This document shows positions 53,174-61,449 of a stretch of DNA of 64,000 nucleotides, in pieces (position 1 is the first letter of the stretch; each line of letters opens with the position of its first letter). The translations under genes and the position numbers were made by a program. Source of the DNA: Streptomyces sp. ISL-98 (GTDB taxonomy: Bacteria; Actinomycetota; Actinomycetes; Streptomycetales; Streptomycetaceae). Where the stretch lies: positions 62,001 through 126,000 of the forward strand of contig NZ_JAGGPB010000019.1 in the NCBI RefSeq assembly GCF_018614055.1. The letters run 5' to 3'. The notes under the pieces are model-generated. The model was not told where the DNA came from. It ran no database searches and saw only the letters and a program-made list of their open reading frames with translations.

Positions 53174-54289
53174 ATGGCGACGACGGACATGCATCCTCCT
53201 TACCCGGCCCTGCCCGGTGACGAACTGGCCCGCGCGCGGTGGCAACGTATGTGGAGCCACCGCGAGCAGCTGCTCAGAGTTGCCCGCCGCAGGTCCATGA
53301 GCGCCGAGGACGCCGAGGACGCCGTCCAGGAAGCGATGCTGCGCGCCGCCGAGAACCCGCATCTCGACGACGCGCGGCTGGGCGCCTGGCTGACGACAGT
53401 GACCATGCGCCTGTGCGTCGACCGGTACCGGCAGGTCAATCGCGAGGCGCAGGTACGCAGCAGTCCTACGCTCACCGCACCCGGCCCGGTCCCCGTCGAC
53501 GAGGCGGTGTGCGACCGTGCGGAAGCGAAGTGGCTGGCGTTCCAGAGCCGGGAGCTGCCCGCCCGCCAGGCGGAAGCGCTGCGGCTGAAGGCGCAGGACC
53601 GGGATGTCGGTCAGGTCGCCACGGAGATGGGGCTCAGCTACCAGGCGGTCGAGTCGTTGCTGGCCAGGGCCCGGCGCACGCTGCGCAACTCGCTGGCCGG
53701 CACGCTCGGGCTCGCCCTGTGGCTGTGCGGGCGCGGCCGGACTCAGGCGGGCGGGAACGTCCAGGCCGTGGCCGCCGCATCCACGGCGGCGGCGACGCTG
53801 GCTGTGATGGGTCTGGTCCTGCCCTTCGCCTACGAGCCGGACGAGCCCCGCGCTCCGCGAGGCGCCACGACGTCGGAGGTGGCGGACGCGATGGATACGA
53901 CGGGGCAGGAGATACCGCCGGCCGCGTCCGGTCGAGCCGACCGCGGTGCGGCGGACTCCGCTTCCCCGGCCGGCTCGGTGCCGCCGAGTCCGGGGGCCTC
54001 GCCGTCCGGCCTGCTCGGGGTGTTGCCGGAGGTGGCGGAGGTGCCCGAGGTGGGCGTGCCCGAGGTTCCCGAGGTGCCGGAGGTGCCTGGGGCGGCCGTG
54101 CCTGACGTACCCGGGGTGCCGGTGCCCGAGGTCGCCGTACCCGAGGTGGCCGCGCGCGAGGTCGCTGTACCGGAGGTGCCCGTACCGGAGGTGTCGCCGT
54201 CGCTGCCGACGGTGTCCGGCCCCGCGCTGCCCACGACCGGATCCACACCCACGACCTCGACCTCGACCTCGCCCTTGATTACGCGCTGA
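53174..54289 (+). CDS. Membrane-anchored ECF-type sigma factor with Val-Pro-Glu repeat tail
   Basis: Residues 23-90 form sigma region 2 and residues 120-172 form region 4 (ARQAEALRLKAQDRDVGQVATEMGLSYQAVESLLARARRTL), as in SigJ/ECF-type factors. A single hydrophobic helix at about 197-219 follows, then 150 residues outside the membrane rich in Pro, Val and Glu, with (V)PEV repeats around 286-345. This unusual architecture resembles ECF groups with C-terminal membrane extensions (ECF52/53-type), in which control acts through the tail. It lies between the transglycosylase and the mce operon. No anti-sigma gene is next to it. Confidence 0.85.
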   Translation: MATTDMHPPYPALPGDELARARWQRMWSHREQLLRVARRRSMSAEDAEDAVQEAMLRAAENPHLDDARLGAWLTTVTMRLCVDRYRQVNREAQVRSSPTLTAPGPVPVDEAVCDRAEAKWLAFQSRELPARQAEALRLKAQDRDVGQVATEMGLSYQAVESLLARARRTLRNSLAGTLGLALWLCGRGRTQAGGNVQAVAAASTAAATLAVMGLVLPFAYEPDEPRAPRGATTSEVADAMDTTGQEIPPAASGRADRGAADSASPAGSVPPSPGASPSGLLGVLPEVAEVPEVGVPEVPEVPEVPGAAVPDVPGVPVPEVAVPEVAAREVAVPEVPVPEVSPSLPTVSGPALPTTGSTPTTSTSTSPLITR

Positions 54290-54291
54290 AT

Positions 54292-54320
54292 TCGCCCCCG
54301 TAAAAAATCTTCGCTTTTTC
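54292..54320 (+). promoter_or_regulatory. AT-rich segment before the mce operon
   Basis: GTAAAAAATCTTCGCTTTTT lies between the sigma gene and the mce ATPase, ending just before the 36-bp element. It can form a weak A5/T5 hairpin. Against about 72% GC surroundings it is a likely promoter or terminator segment. Confidence 0.45.
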
Positions 54321-54356
54321 GCGACGGACGCGCCGCCCTTCTCCGTAGAGCAGATG
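54321..54356 (+). repeat. 36-bp element, copy 2, upstream of mlaF
   Basis: It matches 51902-51937 at 31 of 36 positions with no gaps. It sits 32 bp upstream of the mce-operon ATPase start, a leader position like that of copy 1. It could be a shared promoter or leader element. Confidence 0.75.
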
Positions 54357-54388
54357 TCAGAGCTGCTCCCCGCTGAAGGGTGAACCGG

Positions 54389-55411
54389 ATGGGTGTCGAG
54401 ATCTGTGTGGAAGGGTTGACGAAATCCTTCGGCCACCAGGTCATCTGGCAGGACGTCTCGCTGACGCTGCCCGCCGGCGAGGTGTCCGTCATGCTCGGTC
54501 CCTCGGGTACGGGCAAGTCGGTGTTCCTCAAGACGCTCGTCGGCCTGCTGAAGCCGGACCGGGGTTCGATCCGGATCGCCGGGAAGGACATCACCGAACT
54601 CCGCGAACGCGACCTGTACGAGGTGCGCAAGCTCTTCGGCGTGCTGTTCCAGGACGGCGCGCTGTTCGGTTCGATGAATCTGTACGACAACATCGCTTTC
54701 CCGCTGCGCGAGCACACCCGTAAGCCGGAGAGCGAGGTCAGGCGGATCGTCCTCGAAAAGATGGACATGGTCGGCCTGATCGGCGCCGAGGACAAGCTGC
54801 CCGGCGAGATATCCGGCGGCATGCGCAAGCGGGCCGGGCTGGCGCGGGCGCTGGTGCTCGACCCGGAGATCATTCTGTTCGACGAGCCGGACTCGGGGCT
54901 CGACCCGGTGCGCGTGGCCTATCTCAACCAGCTCATCGTGGACCTGAACGCGCAGATCGACGCGACTTTCCTGATCGTCACCCACGACATCGCCTCCGCC
55001 CGGCAGGTACCGGACAACATCGGGCTGCTGTTCCGGCGCGAGCTGGTGATGTTCGGCCCCCGCGAGGAGCTGCTCGCGAGCGACGAGCCGGTCGTACGGC
55101 AGTTCCTCAACGGCCGTATGCAGGGCCCGATCGGCATGGCGGAGGAGAAGGACGCCGCCCAGGTCGAGCAGGAGCTCGCCCAGCTCGACGCCGGTGACCA
55201 CCGCGGACCGAAAGGCGGCAAGGGGGCATCCGGAGCGGGCATCACCCCGCGCCTGCTGCCCAGCCCCGGCGTCACCCGCCCGCCCCGGTGGCAGGCGATC
55301 GCCGAACGCGAGGAGCGGCTCCACCGGGCGGAGGCCGGGAAGGCCGCAGAGGCCACAGAGGCCGAGGAGACGGCAGAGCCCACAGAGGCGGCGGAGGTGG
55401 CGGACGCATGA
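54389..55411 (+). CDS. mlaF: Mce-associated ABC ATPase (MlaF/Mkl-like)
   Basis: The 340-residue ATPase has Walker A GPSGTGKS at 37-44, the signature ISGGMRKRAGLARAL, Walker B IILFDEPDSGLDPV and VTHDIASARQ. It powers Mce-type lipid import with the two YrbE permeases that follow. The C-terminus carries a unique Glu/Ala-rich tail (EATEAEETAEPTEAAE) that may be disordered. ATG 54389 has AAGGG 8 nt upstream, and the stop overlaps the next gene (ATGA). Confidence 0.93.
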   Translation: MGVEICVEGLTKSFGHQVIWQDVSLTLPAGEVSVMLGPSGTGKSVFLKTLVGLLKPDRGSIRIAGKDITELRERDLYEVRKLFGVLFQDGALFGSMNLYDNIAFPLREHTRKPESEVRRIVLEKMDMVGLIGAEDKLPGEISGGMRKRAGLARALVLDPEIILFDEPDSGLDPVRVAYLNQLIVDLNAQIDATFLIVTHDIASARQVPDNIGLLFRRELVMFGPREELLASDEPVVRQFLNGRMQGPIGMAEEKDAAQVEQELAQLDAGDHRGPKGGKGASGAGITPRLLPSPGVTRPPRWQAIAEREERLHRAEAGKAAEATEAEETAEPTEAAEVADA

Positions 55412-56178
55412 GCCTGTCCCCCACCGGAGCACTCAGGCATTCCGGCAGCCTCTTCGCCATGGCGCTGGATGTCCTCAGGACGCTCCCCCGCCGACCCTTC
55501 CAGGTACGTGAGTTCATCCAGCAGGCCTGGTTCATCGCCAGCGTCACCATCCTGCCCACCGCCCTGGTCTCCATCCCCTTCGGCGCCGTCATCGCGCTCC
55601 AGATCGGCAGCCTCACCCGGCAGCTCGGCGCCCAGTCGTTCGCCGGCGCCGCCTCGGTCCTGGCGGTCCTCCGGGAGGCGTCCCCCATCGTCACCGCCCT
55701 GCTCATCGCCGGGGCCGGCGGCACCGCGATCTGCGCGGACCTCGGGGCACGCAAGATCCGCGAGGAGATCGACGCCATGCAGGTGCTCGGCATCGACCCG
55801 ATCCACCGGCTGGTGGTGCCCCGGGTGCTGGCCACCATGCTCGTGGCGGTCCTGCTCAACGGTCTGGTCTCGGTGGTCGGGGTCGCCGGTGGCTACTTCT
55901 TCAACGTGGTCCTGCAGAACGGCACACCAGGCGCCTACCTCGCCTCCTTCACCACACTCGCGCAGCTGTCGGACCTGTGGGCCGCCGAGTTGAAGGCACT
56001 GGTCTTCGGCGCGATCGCCGCGATCGTCGCCTCGTACAAGGGCCTGAACGCCAAGGGCGGGCCGAAGGGCGTCGGCGACGCGGTGAACCAGTCCGTGGTC
56101 ATCACCTTCATGTTGCTGTTCGTGACGAACTTCGTGCTGACCGCCGTCTACTTCCAACTCGTTCCGCAGAGGGGATAG
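55408..56178 (+). CDS. yrbE: MlaE/YrbE permease A
   Basis: The 256-residue permease has the MlaE family pattern (FIASVTILPTALVSIPFGAVIALQIGSLTRQLGAQSFAGAA, then VTALLIAGAGGTAICADLGARKIREEIDAMQVLGIDPI and the C-terminal helices). It sits in the inner membrane and links the ATPase to the Mce ring. Its ATG overlaps the mlaF stop, and permease B follows 2 bp later. Confidence 0.92.
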   Translation: MSLSPTGALRHSGSLFAMALDVLRTLPRRPFQVREFIQQAWFIASVTILPTALVSIPFGAVIALQIGSLTRQLGAQSFAGAASVLAVLREASPIVTALLIAGAGGTAICADLGARKIREEIDAMQVLGIDPIHRLVVPRVLATMLVAVLLNGLVSVVGVAGGYFFNVVLQNGTPGAYLASFTTLAQLSDLWAAELKALVFGAIAAIVASYKGLNAKGGPKGVGDAVNQSVVITFMLLFVTNFVLTAVYFQLVPQRG

Positions 56179-56180
56179 CG

Positions 56181-57005
56181 ATGGCTCTGCCGAACCCGCT
56201 CAAAGGCGCCGGACGCTCCCTGGAGGAGCTGGGCACCCAGCTGGTCTTCTACGGGCGTTCCCTCGCCTGGACCGGCCGCACCCTGCGCCGCTACAAGAAG
56301 GAAGTCCTGCGCCTGCTCGCCGAAGTCAGCTTCGGCCGCGGAGCACTGGCCGTCGTCGGCGGCACGGTCGGCGTCATCGCCTTCCTCTCCTTCTTCACCG
56401 GCACAGAGGTCGGACTCCAGGGATACGCCGCGCTGAACCAGCTCGGCACCTCCAACTTCGTGGCGTTCCTGTCCGCGTACTTCAACACCCGCGAGATCGC
56501 CCCACTGGTCGCCGGGCTCGCCCTCTCCGCGACCGTCGGCGCGGGCTTCACCGCCCAGCTCGGCGCCATGCGCATCAGCGAGGAGACCGACGCGCTGGAA
56601 GTGATGGGCGTCCCGTCGCTGCCCTTCCTGGTCACCACCCGGATGATCGCCGGATTCGTCGCGGTGATCCCGCTGTACGTCGTCGGGCTGCTCTCCTCGT
56701 ACTTCGCCGCCCGGACCATCACCACCGGCTATTACGGGCAGTCCGCCGGCACGTACGACCACTACTTCCAGCAGTACCTGCCACCGGTCGACGTCCTGTG
56801 GTCCTTCGGCAAGGTCATCGTCTTCGCCGTCGTGATCATCCTGGTCCACTGCTACTACGGCTACTACGCGAGCGGGGGCCCCGCCGGGGTCGGCGTCGCG
56901 GTCGGCCGTGGCGTGCGGACGTCCATCGTCGCCATCAACATCCTCGACTTCTTCCTCAGCCTGGCGATCTGGGGCGCCAACACGACCGTACGGATAGCGG
57001 GGTAG
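56181..57005 (+). CDS. yrbE: MlaE/YrbE permease B
   Basis: The 274-residue protein carries the MlaE-like core with TREIAPLVAGLALSATVGAGFTAQLGAMRISEETDALEVMGV and is longer than permease A at its N-terminus. It pairs with permease A to form the heterodimer seen in mycobacterial Mce systems. ATG 56181 follows GAGGGGATAGCG. Confidence 0.92.
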   Translation: MALPNPLKGAGRSLEELGTQLVFYGRSLAWTGRTLRRYKKEVLRLLAEVSFGRGALAVVGGTVGVIAFLSFFTGTEVGLQGYAALNQLGTSNFVAFLSAYFNTREIAPLVAGLALSATVGAGFTAQLGAMRISEETDALEVMGVPSLPFLVTTRMIAGFVAVIPLYVVGLLSSYFAARTITTGYYGQSAGTYDHYFQQYLPPVDVLWSFGKVIVFAVVIILVHCYYGYYASGGPAGVGVAVGRGVRTSIVAINILDFFLSLAIWGANTTVRIAG

Positions 57006-57009
57006 GCCC

Positions 57010-58281
57010 ATGCCCATACCGATACCGACTCTGACCCGGGCCACGAAACTGCGGCTGTACGGGATCGTCTTCCTCGTCGTCATCACGCTGCTGCTGTCGC
57101 TGACCGTCGCCGTCTACCAGCAGGTCTTCACCCCGGCCGTCCGCATCACGCTGGAGGCGAGCACCCTCGGCAACCAGCTGGAGCCGCGCGCCGACGTCAA
57201 GCTGCGCGGCCTGCTGGTCGGCGAGGTCCGCGAGGTGCGCGCCGACGGCAAGAAGGCAACCCTCGACATCGCGCTCAAGCCCGAACATGTCGCGCTCATC
57301 CCGTCCGACGTACATGCCCGGATGCTGCCGAAGACGCTGTTCGGCGAGAAGTACGTCGACCTGGTCGCCCCGCGCAATCCTACGGCGCGGCACATCCGCG
57401 CCGGTGACGTCATCACCCAGGACCGCACCAAGGTCGGCATCGAGCTCCAGCGCCTGATGAACGACCTGCTGCCGCTGCTGCGCACCGTACGGCCCGCCGA
57501 CCTGAACGCCACCCTGTCCGCGTTCGCGACCGCGCTCGAAGGGCGCGGCGACAGGATCGGCGCCAACCTCGTACGCCTGGAGGGCTACCTGCGCAAGATC
57601 AACCCGCACATGCCGTCCATCAAGGAGGACATCTCGCGGTTCGCGGATGTGGCGGAGGTGTACAGCGAAGCCGCCCCCGACCTGCTGCGGATCCTGGACA
57701 ACACGCTCACCACCAGCAGGACTCTGGTCGAGAAGGAGGACCAGCTGGCGTCGGTGCTGACCTGGACGGCGACCGCCGCGGACACCGCGGAAGGCGTGCT
57801 CGACGACAACGGCGAACGGCTCATCACCCTGGGCCGCGTATCCCGTCCCACGCTGGCCCTGTTCGCCCGCTACTCGCCGGAGTACCCCTGCCTGCTCGAC
57901 GGTCTGGTGCAGCAGGAGGCGCGGGCCGAAGAGACCTTCAGGGGCGGGGAGATGCGCATCACGCTCGAATTCGTCCATCCCCGGCCCCCTTACAAACCCG
58001 GCGAGGAACCGCGCTATGCCGATCGCTCAGGACCGGACTGCAGAGGTCTGCCGAACCCGGGGACTCCCGCCCCACCGACCAAGCTCAATGACGGTACGTC
58101 AGGTACTTCTGGTGCGTCCGGTAAATCGGGTACGACCCGTACTTCCGGCACAGCTGCCGAGCAGCGGGCCGTCGCTTCGCTCGTGGCCCCGGTCATGGGT
58201 GTGCCGGCCGACGAGGTGCCCGCTGTCGCGACCCTACTCTTCGGCCCGATGGCCCGCGGAACGGCGGTGAGCGTCGTATGA
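57010..58281 (+). CDS. mceA: Mce protein A (MlaD-domain lipid transporter)
   Basis: The 423-residue protein has an N-terminal membrane anchor (residues about 16-36, RLYGIVFLVVITLLLSLTVA) followed by the MlaD/MCE beta-barrel domain (residues about 40-115, EPRADVKLRGLLVGEVREV, VPLVA). A long helical extension comes next, and then an unusual Gly/Ser/Thr linker (TSGTSGASGKSGTTRTSG) before the C-terminal segment. It probably forms part of the Mce ring that carries lipids across the wall. It starts 4 bp after permease B. Confidence 0.9.
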   Translation: MPIPIPTLTRATKLRLYGIVFLVVITLLLSLTVAVYQQVFTPAVRITLEASTLGNQLEPRADVKLRGLLVGEVREVRADGKKATLDIALKPEHVALIPSDVHARMLPKTLFGEKYVDLVAPRNPTARHIRAGDVITQDRTKVGIELQRLMNDLLPLLRTVRPADLNATLSAFATALEGRGDRIGANLVRLEGYLRKINPHMPSIKEDISRFADVAEVYSEAAPDLLRILDNTLTTSRTLVEKEDQLASVLTWTATAADTAEGVLDDNGERLITLGRVSRPTLALFARYSPEYPCLLDGLVQQEARAEETFRGGEMRITLEFVHPRPPYKPGEEPRYADRSGPDCRGLPNPGTPAPPTKLNDGTSGTSGASGKSGTTRTSGTAAEQRAVASLVAPVMGVPADEVPAVATLLFGPMARGTAVSVV

Positions 58282-59306
58282 GCGCGATGGCCACTACCGC
58301 GCAGCTGGTCAAGTTCAGCGTCTTCACGGTCGTGACCGTGGTGGCGACCGCGGTGCTCGCGGCCACCATCGTCAATGTCTCCTTCACGCCCCAGGACACC
58401 TACAGCGCGGTGTTCAGCGACGTAACGAGCCTGGAGGAGGGCGACGACATCCGGGTCGCCGGGGTACGGGTCGGCGAGGTCGAGTCCATAAGGATCAAGG
58501 ACCGGACGCTGGCCGAGGTCACCTTCAGCGTCTCCCGCGACCGGCCGCTGCTCACCAGCACCGGTGCCGTCATCCGCTACCGGAGTCTGGTCGGACAGCG
58601 GTACATCGCACTGACGGAAGGCGCCGGGGACGGCAAGCGGCTGCCGGACGGCGGACAGATCCCGCTCTCCCGCACCGAGCCGGCGCTCGACCTCAACGCG
58701 CTGCTGAACGGCTTCAAGCCGCTGTTCGCCGCATTGAGCCCGAAGGACGTCAACCAGCTCGCCACCGAGATCATCAAGACCCTGCAGGGCGAGGGCGGCA
58801 CGGTGAACAGCCTGCTCGCGCACACTGCCTCGCTCACCACGACGCTCGCGGACCGCGACAAGCTCATCGGTTCGGTGATCGACAACCTCAACACCGTGCT
58901 GAAAACCGTGAACAAGCGCAGCACCCGCTTCTCCGATCTCCTCGCGCAGCTGCAACGGGTGATCTCGGGCCTGTCGGCCGACCGCAAGGCCATCGGCGGC
59001 TCGCTGGCAGGCATCAACGGCCTCGCGGAGGCCACATCGGGCCTGCTCAAGGACACCCGTCCGCCGCTGAAGACCGACATCGCGGAGCTGTCGGAGCTCG
59101 CCGGAACGCTGAAGGACAACGAGAAGACTGTGGAGGGCGTCCTGAAGCGCCTGCCGAACAAGCTCAACAAGCTGACGGGCACCGCCTCGTACGGCTCCTG
59201 GTTCAACTTCTACCTGTGCGACTTCGACGGCCGGATCGTGCTGCCGAAGACCTCCGAAGTGATCACCCCCGAACTGCACGTCGCACGGGCGAGGTGCGGC
59301 CGGTGA
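58278..59306 (+). CDS. mceB: Mce protein B
   Basis: The 342-residue MCE protein has a membrane helix (KFSVFTVVTVVATAVLAATIV) and an MlaD domain with the hydrophobic loop LTEGAGDGKRLPDGGQIPL, followed by a helical region (NKRSTRFSDLLAQLQRVISGLSADRKAIGGSLAGI). The ATG overlaps the previous stop. All six Mce genes are coupled like this, which indicates equal expression. Confidence 0.9.
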   Translation: MSAMATTAQLVKFSVFTVVTVVATAVLAATIVNVSFTPQDTYSAVFSDVTSLEEGDDIRVAGVRVGEVESIRIKDRTLAEVTFSVSRDRPLLTSTGAVIRYRSLVGQRYIALTEGAGDGKRLPDGGQIPLSRTEPALDLNALLNGFKPLFAALSPKDVNQLATEIIKTLQGEGGTVNSLLAHTASLTTTLADRDKLIGSVIDNLNTVLKTVNKRSTRFSDLLAQLQRVISGLSADRKAIGGSLAGINGLAEATSGLLKDTRPPLKTDIAELSELAGTLKDNEKTVEGVLKRLPNKLNKLTGTASYGSWFNFYLCDFDGRIVLPKTSEVITPELHVARARCGR

Positions 59307-60286
59307 TTCCCTTCCGTGAGCGCAACCCCGTGACGATCGGCGCCGTCGGCCTCACCACCATCGCGCTGCTGATCGCCGCGGCGTTCAACGTCGAGAGCCT
59401 GCCGCTGATCGGCAACGGCGAGAAGTACAGCGCGGCGCTCTCCGAGGCGGGCGGCCTCAAGCCCGGCGACGAAGTCCGTATCGCCGGGGTCAAGGTGGGC
59501 AAGGTCGACGACGTCGATCTGGACGGAGACCACGTCAAAGTGACCTTCCGGATCAAGGGAGGCCCGGAGTTCGGCACCAGGACGGGTGCGTCCATCCGGA
59601 TCAAGACGATCCTGGGCGCGAAGTACCTGGCGTTGGAGCCGGAGGGCCCCGGGCAGATGCGGCCCGGCAGCGAGATCCCGCTGAGCCGGACGGTGGCGGC
59701 GTACGACGTCGTGGAGGCCTTCAGCGACCTGACCACCACCACGGAGAAGATCGACACGGAGGAGCTGGCCACCGCCCTGGACACCATCTCGGCCACCTTC
59801 GAGGACTCGCCCGCCGAGGTCAGGGCGTCGATCAAGGGACTGTCGAAGATCTCCCGGACCATCGCCTCCCGGGACAAGGCACTGCGCGAACTCCTCGGCC
59901 ACGCCAACGGCGTCACCGGTGTGCTTTCGGAGCGGTCGGGCGAGTTCACCAAGCTCGTCAAGGACGGCGACAAGCTGTTCAAGGAGATCGCCGAACGGCG
60001 CCAGGTCATCCACGCACTGCTCAAGAGCTCGGTCGCCCTCGGCATCCAGCTCTCCGGCCTGGTCGAGGACAACCGCAAGGAGATCGGCCCAGCCCTCAGC
60101 AACCTGAACGCGGTGGTCAAGCTCCTGGAACGCAACCAGGAAAGCCTCAACCGCAGCGTCAAGCTCATGGCGCCCTTCGCCCGGGTCTTCACCAACACCC
60201 TCGGCAACGGCCGCTGGTTCGACAGCTACATCCAGAACATGGTCGCCCCCACACCGGTGACCCCGCGGACGGAGGGATCACGGTGA
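59303..60286 (+). CDS. mceC: Mce protein C
   Basis: The 327-residue protein begins at GTG 59303 (MIPFRERNPVTIGAVGLTTIALLIAAAFN), overlapping the mceB stop. It has a membrane anchor, an MlaD domain (DEVRIAGVKVGKVDDVDLDGDHVKVTFRI) and an extended helical tail typical of the Mce1C-like members. Confidence 0.9.
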   Translation: MIPFRERNPVTIGAVGLTTIALLIAAAFNVESLPLIGNGEKYSAALSEAGGLKPGDEVRIAGVKVGKVDDVDLDGDHVKVTFRIKGGPEFGTRTGASIRIKTILGAKYLALEPEGPGQMRPGSEIPLSRTVAAYDVVEAFSDLTTTTEKIDTEELATALDTISATFEDSPAEVRASIKGLSKISRTIASRDKALRELLGHANGVTGVLSERSGEFTKLVKDGDKLFKEIAERRQVIHALLKSSVALGIQLSGLVEDNRKEIGPALSNLNAVVKLLERNQESLNRSVKLMAPFARVFTNTLGNGRWFDSYIQNMVAPTPVTPRTEGSR

Positions 60287-61449
60287 TCAGAAACAACCGC
60301 TTCATCCGTCGCATCGCGCTCGTCACCGCACTGGTGGTCGTCGCGGGACTGGCCGTCGTGTACTGGCCGGAGTCGCCCAGGGTCCGCATCACCACGTACT
60401 TCCCGCGCACCGTCGGCATCTATCCCGGTTCCGACGTACGTGTCCTCGGCGTCAGGATCGGCGAGGTCAAGAAGATCACGCCGGAGGGCGAGCGGGTCAG
60501 GGTCGAGCTGGAGTACGAGGGGGAACGCAAGGTCCCCGCGGACGCCAAGGCCGCGATCATCAACTCCTCGGTGGTCAGCGACCGTTACGTACAGCTGCTT
60601 CCGGTCTATCGGGGCGGCCCTGCAATGAAGGCAGGCGCCGTCATTCCCGAGCACCGGACGGCCGTACCGGTCGAGCTGGACCGTGTATTCGACAGTCTCC
60701 GTACGACGGCGGACGCGCTCGGCCCGAAGGGCGCCAACAAGGACGGCTCGCTGTCCCGGCTCCTCGGGGTCAGCGCGGACAACCTCAAGGGGCAGGGCGA
60801 TCAGATGCATCAGACCGTCGAGGACCTTTCGCAGGCCGTCACCACGCTGTCGGGCGGCCGGAAGGACCTGTTCGGGACCGTACAGAACCTGCAGGTGTTC
60901 ACGGCCGCGCTGGCGGCCGACGACAAGAGTGTCCGGTCGTTCAACGACAGCCTGGCCAAGGTCGCCGAGCAACTGGCCGGTGAGCGCAAGGACCTGGCGG
61001 CGGCGGTCAAGCACCTGGCGGCCGCGCTGGCCGATGTGGCCGACTTCGTGAAGAACAACAAGAAGGCGCTGACCGCCAACGTGAAGGGCCTCTCCAAAGT
61101 GACCAAGGTGCTGGTCACCCAGCGCGCCGCCCTGGAGGAGCTGCTCGACGTAGCCCCCGCCGGGCTCTCCAACCTCCAGAACGCCTACAACCCGGAGTCC
61201 GGCACGCTCGACACCCGCAACAACCCCGACCATCCCCAGGACCCGGCCGCGCTGCTCTGCTCCGTGCTCAAGACGACCGGGGAGAAGGCGGACTGCCGGG
61301 ACCTGAAGAAGCTGTTCGACTCACTGCCGGAGCTGCCCCAGGCCGACCCTGTGACCGGGGAGGCGGGGCCGGTGGCGGGCTCGGGCTCAGGCCCCGGCTC
61401 GGGCTCGGTCGACAGGACGCTGGGCGGAATCCTGGAGGCCGGCGCATGA
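60283..61449 (+). CDS. mceD: Mce protein D
   Basis: The 388-residue MCE protein has an anchor (RIALVTALVVVAGLAVVYW) and the MlaD motif (DVRVLGVRIGEVKKITPEGERVRVELEYEGE). The tail is helical and ends in a Gly/Ser-rich segment (SGSGPGSGS). The start overlaps the mceC stop by 4 bp. Confidence 0.9.
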   Translation: MIRNNRFIRRIALVTALVVVAGLAVVYWPESPRVRITTYFPRTVGIYPGSDVRVLGVRIGEVKKITPEGERVRVELEYEGERKVPADAKAAIINSSVVSDRYVQLLPVYRGGPAMKAGAVIPEHRTAVPVELDRVFDSLRTTADALGPKGANKDGSLSRLLGVSADNLKGQGDQMHQTVEDLSQAVTTLSGGRKDLFGTVQNLQVFTAALAADDKSVRSFNDSLAKVAEQLAGERKDLAAAVKHLAAALADVADFVKNNKKALTANVKGLSKVTKVLVTQRAALEELLDVAPAGLSNLQNAYNPESGTLDTRNNPDHPQDPAALLCSVLKTTGEKADCRDLKKLFDSLPELPQADPVTGEAGPVAGSGSGPGSGSVDRTLGGILEAGA

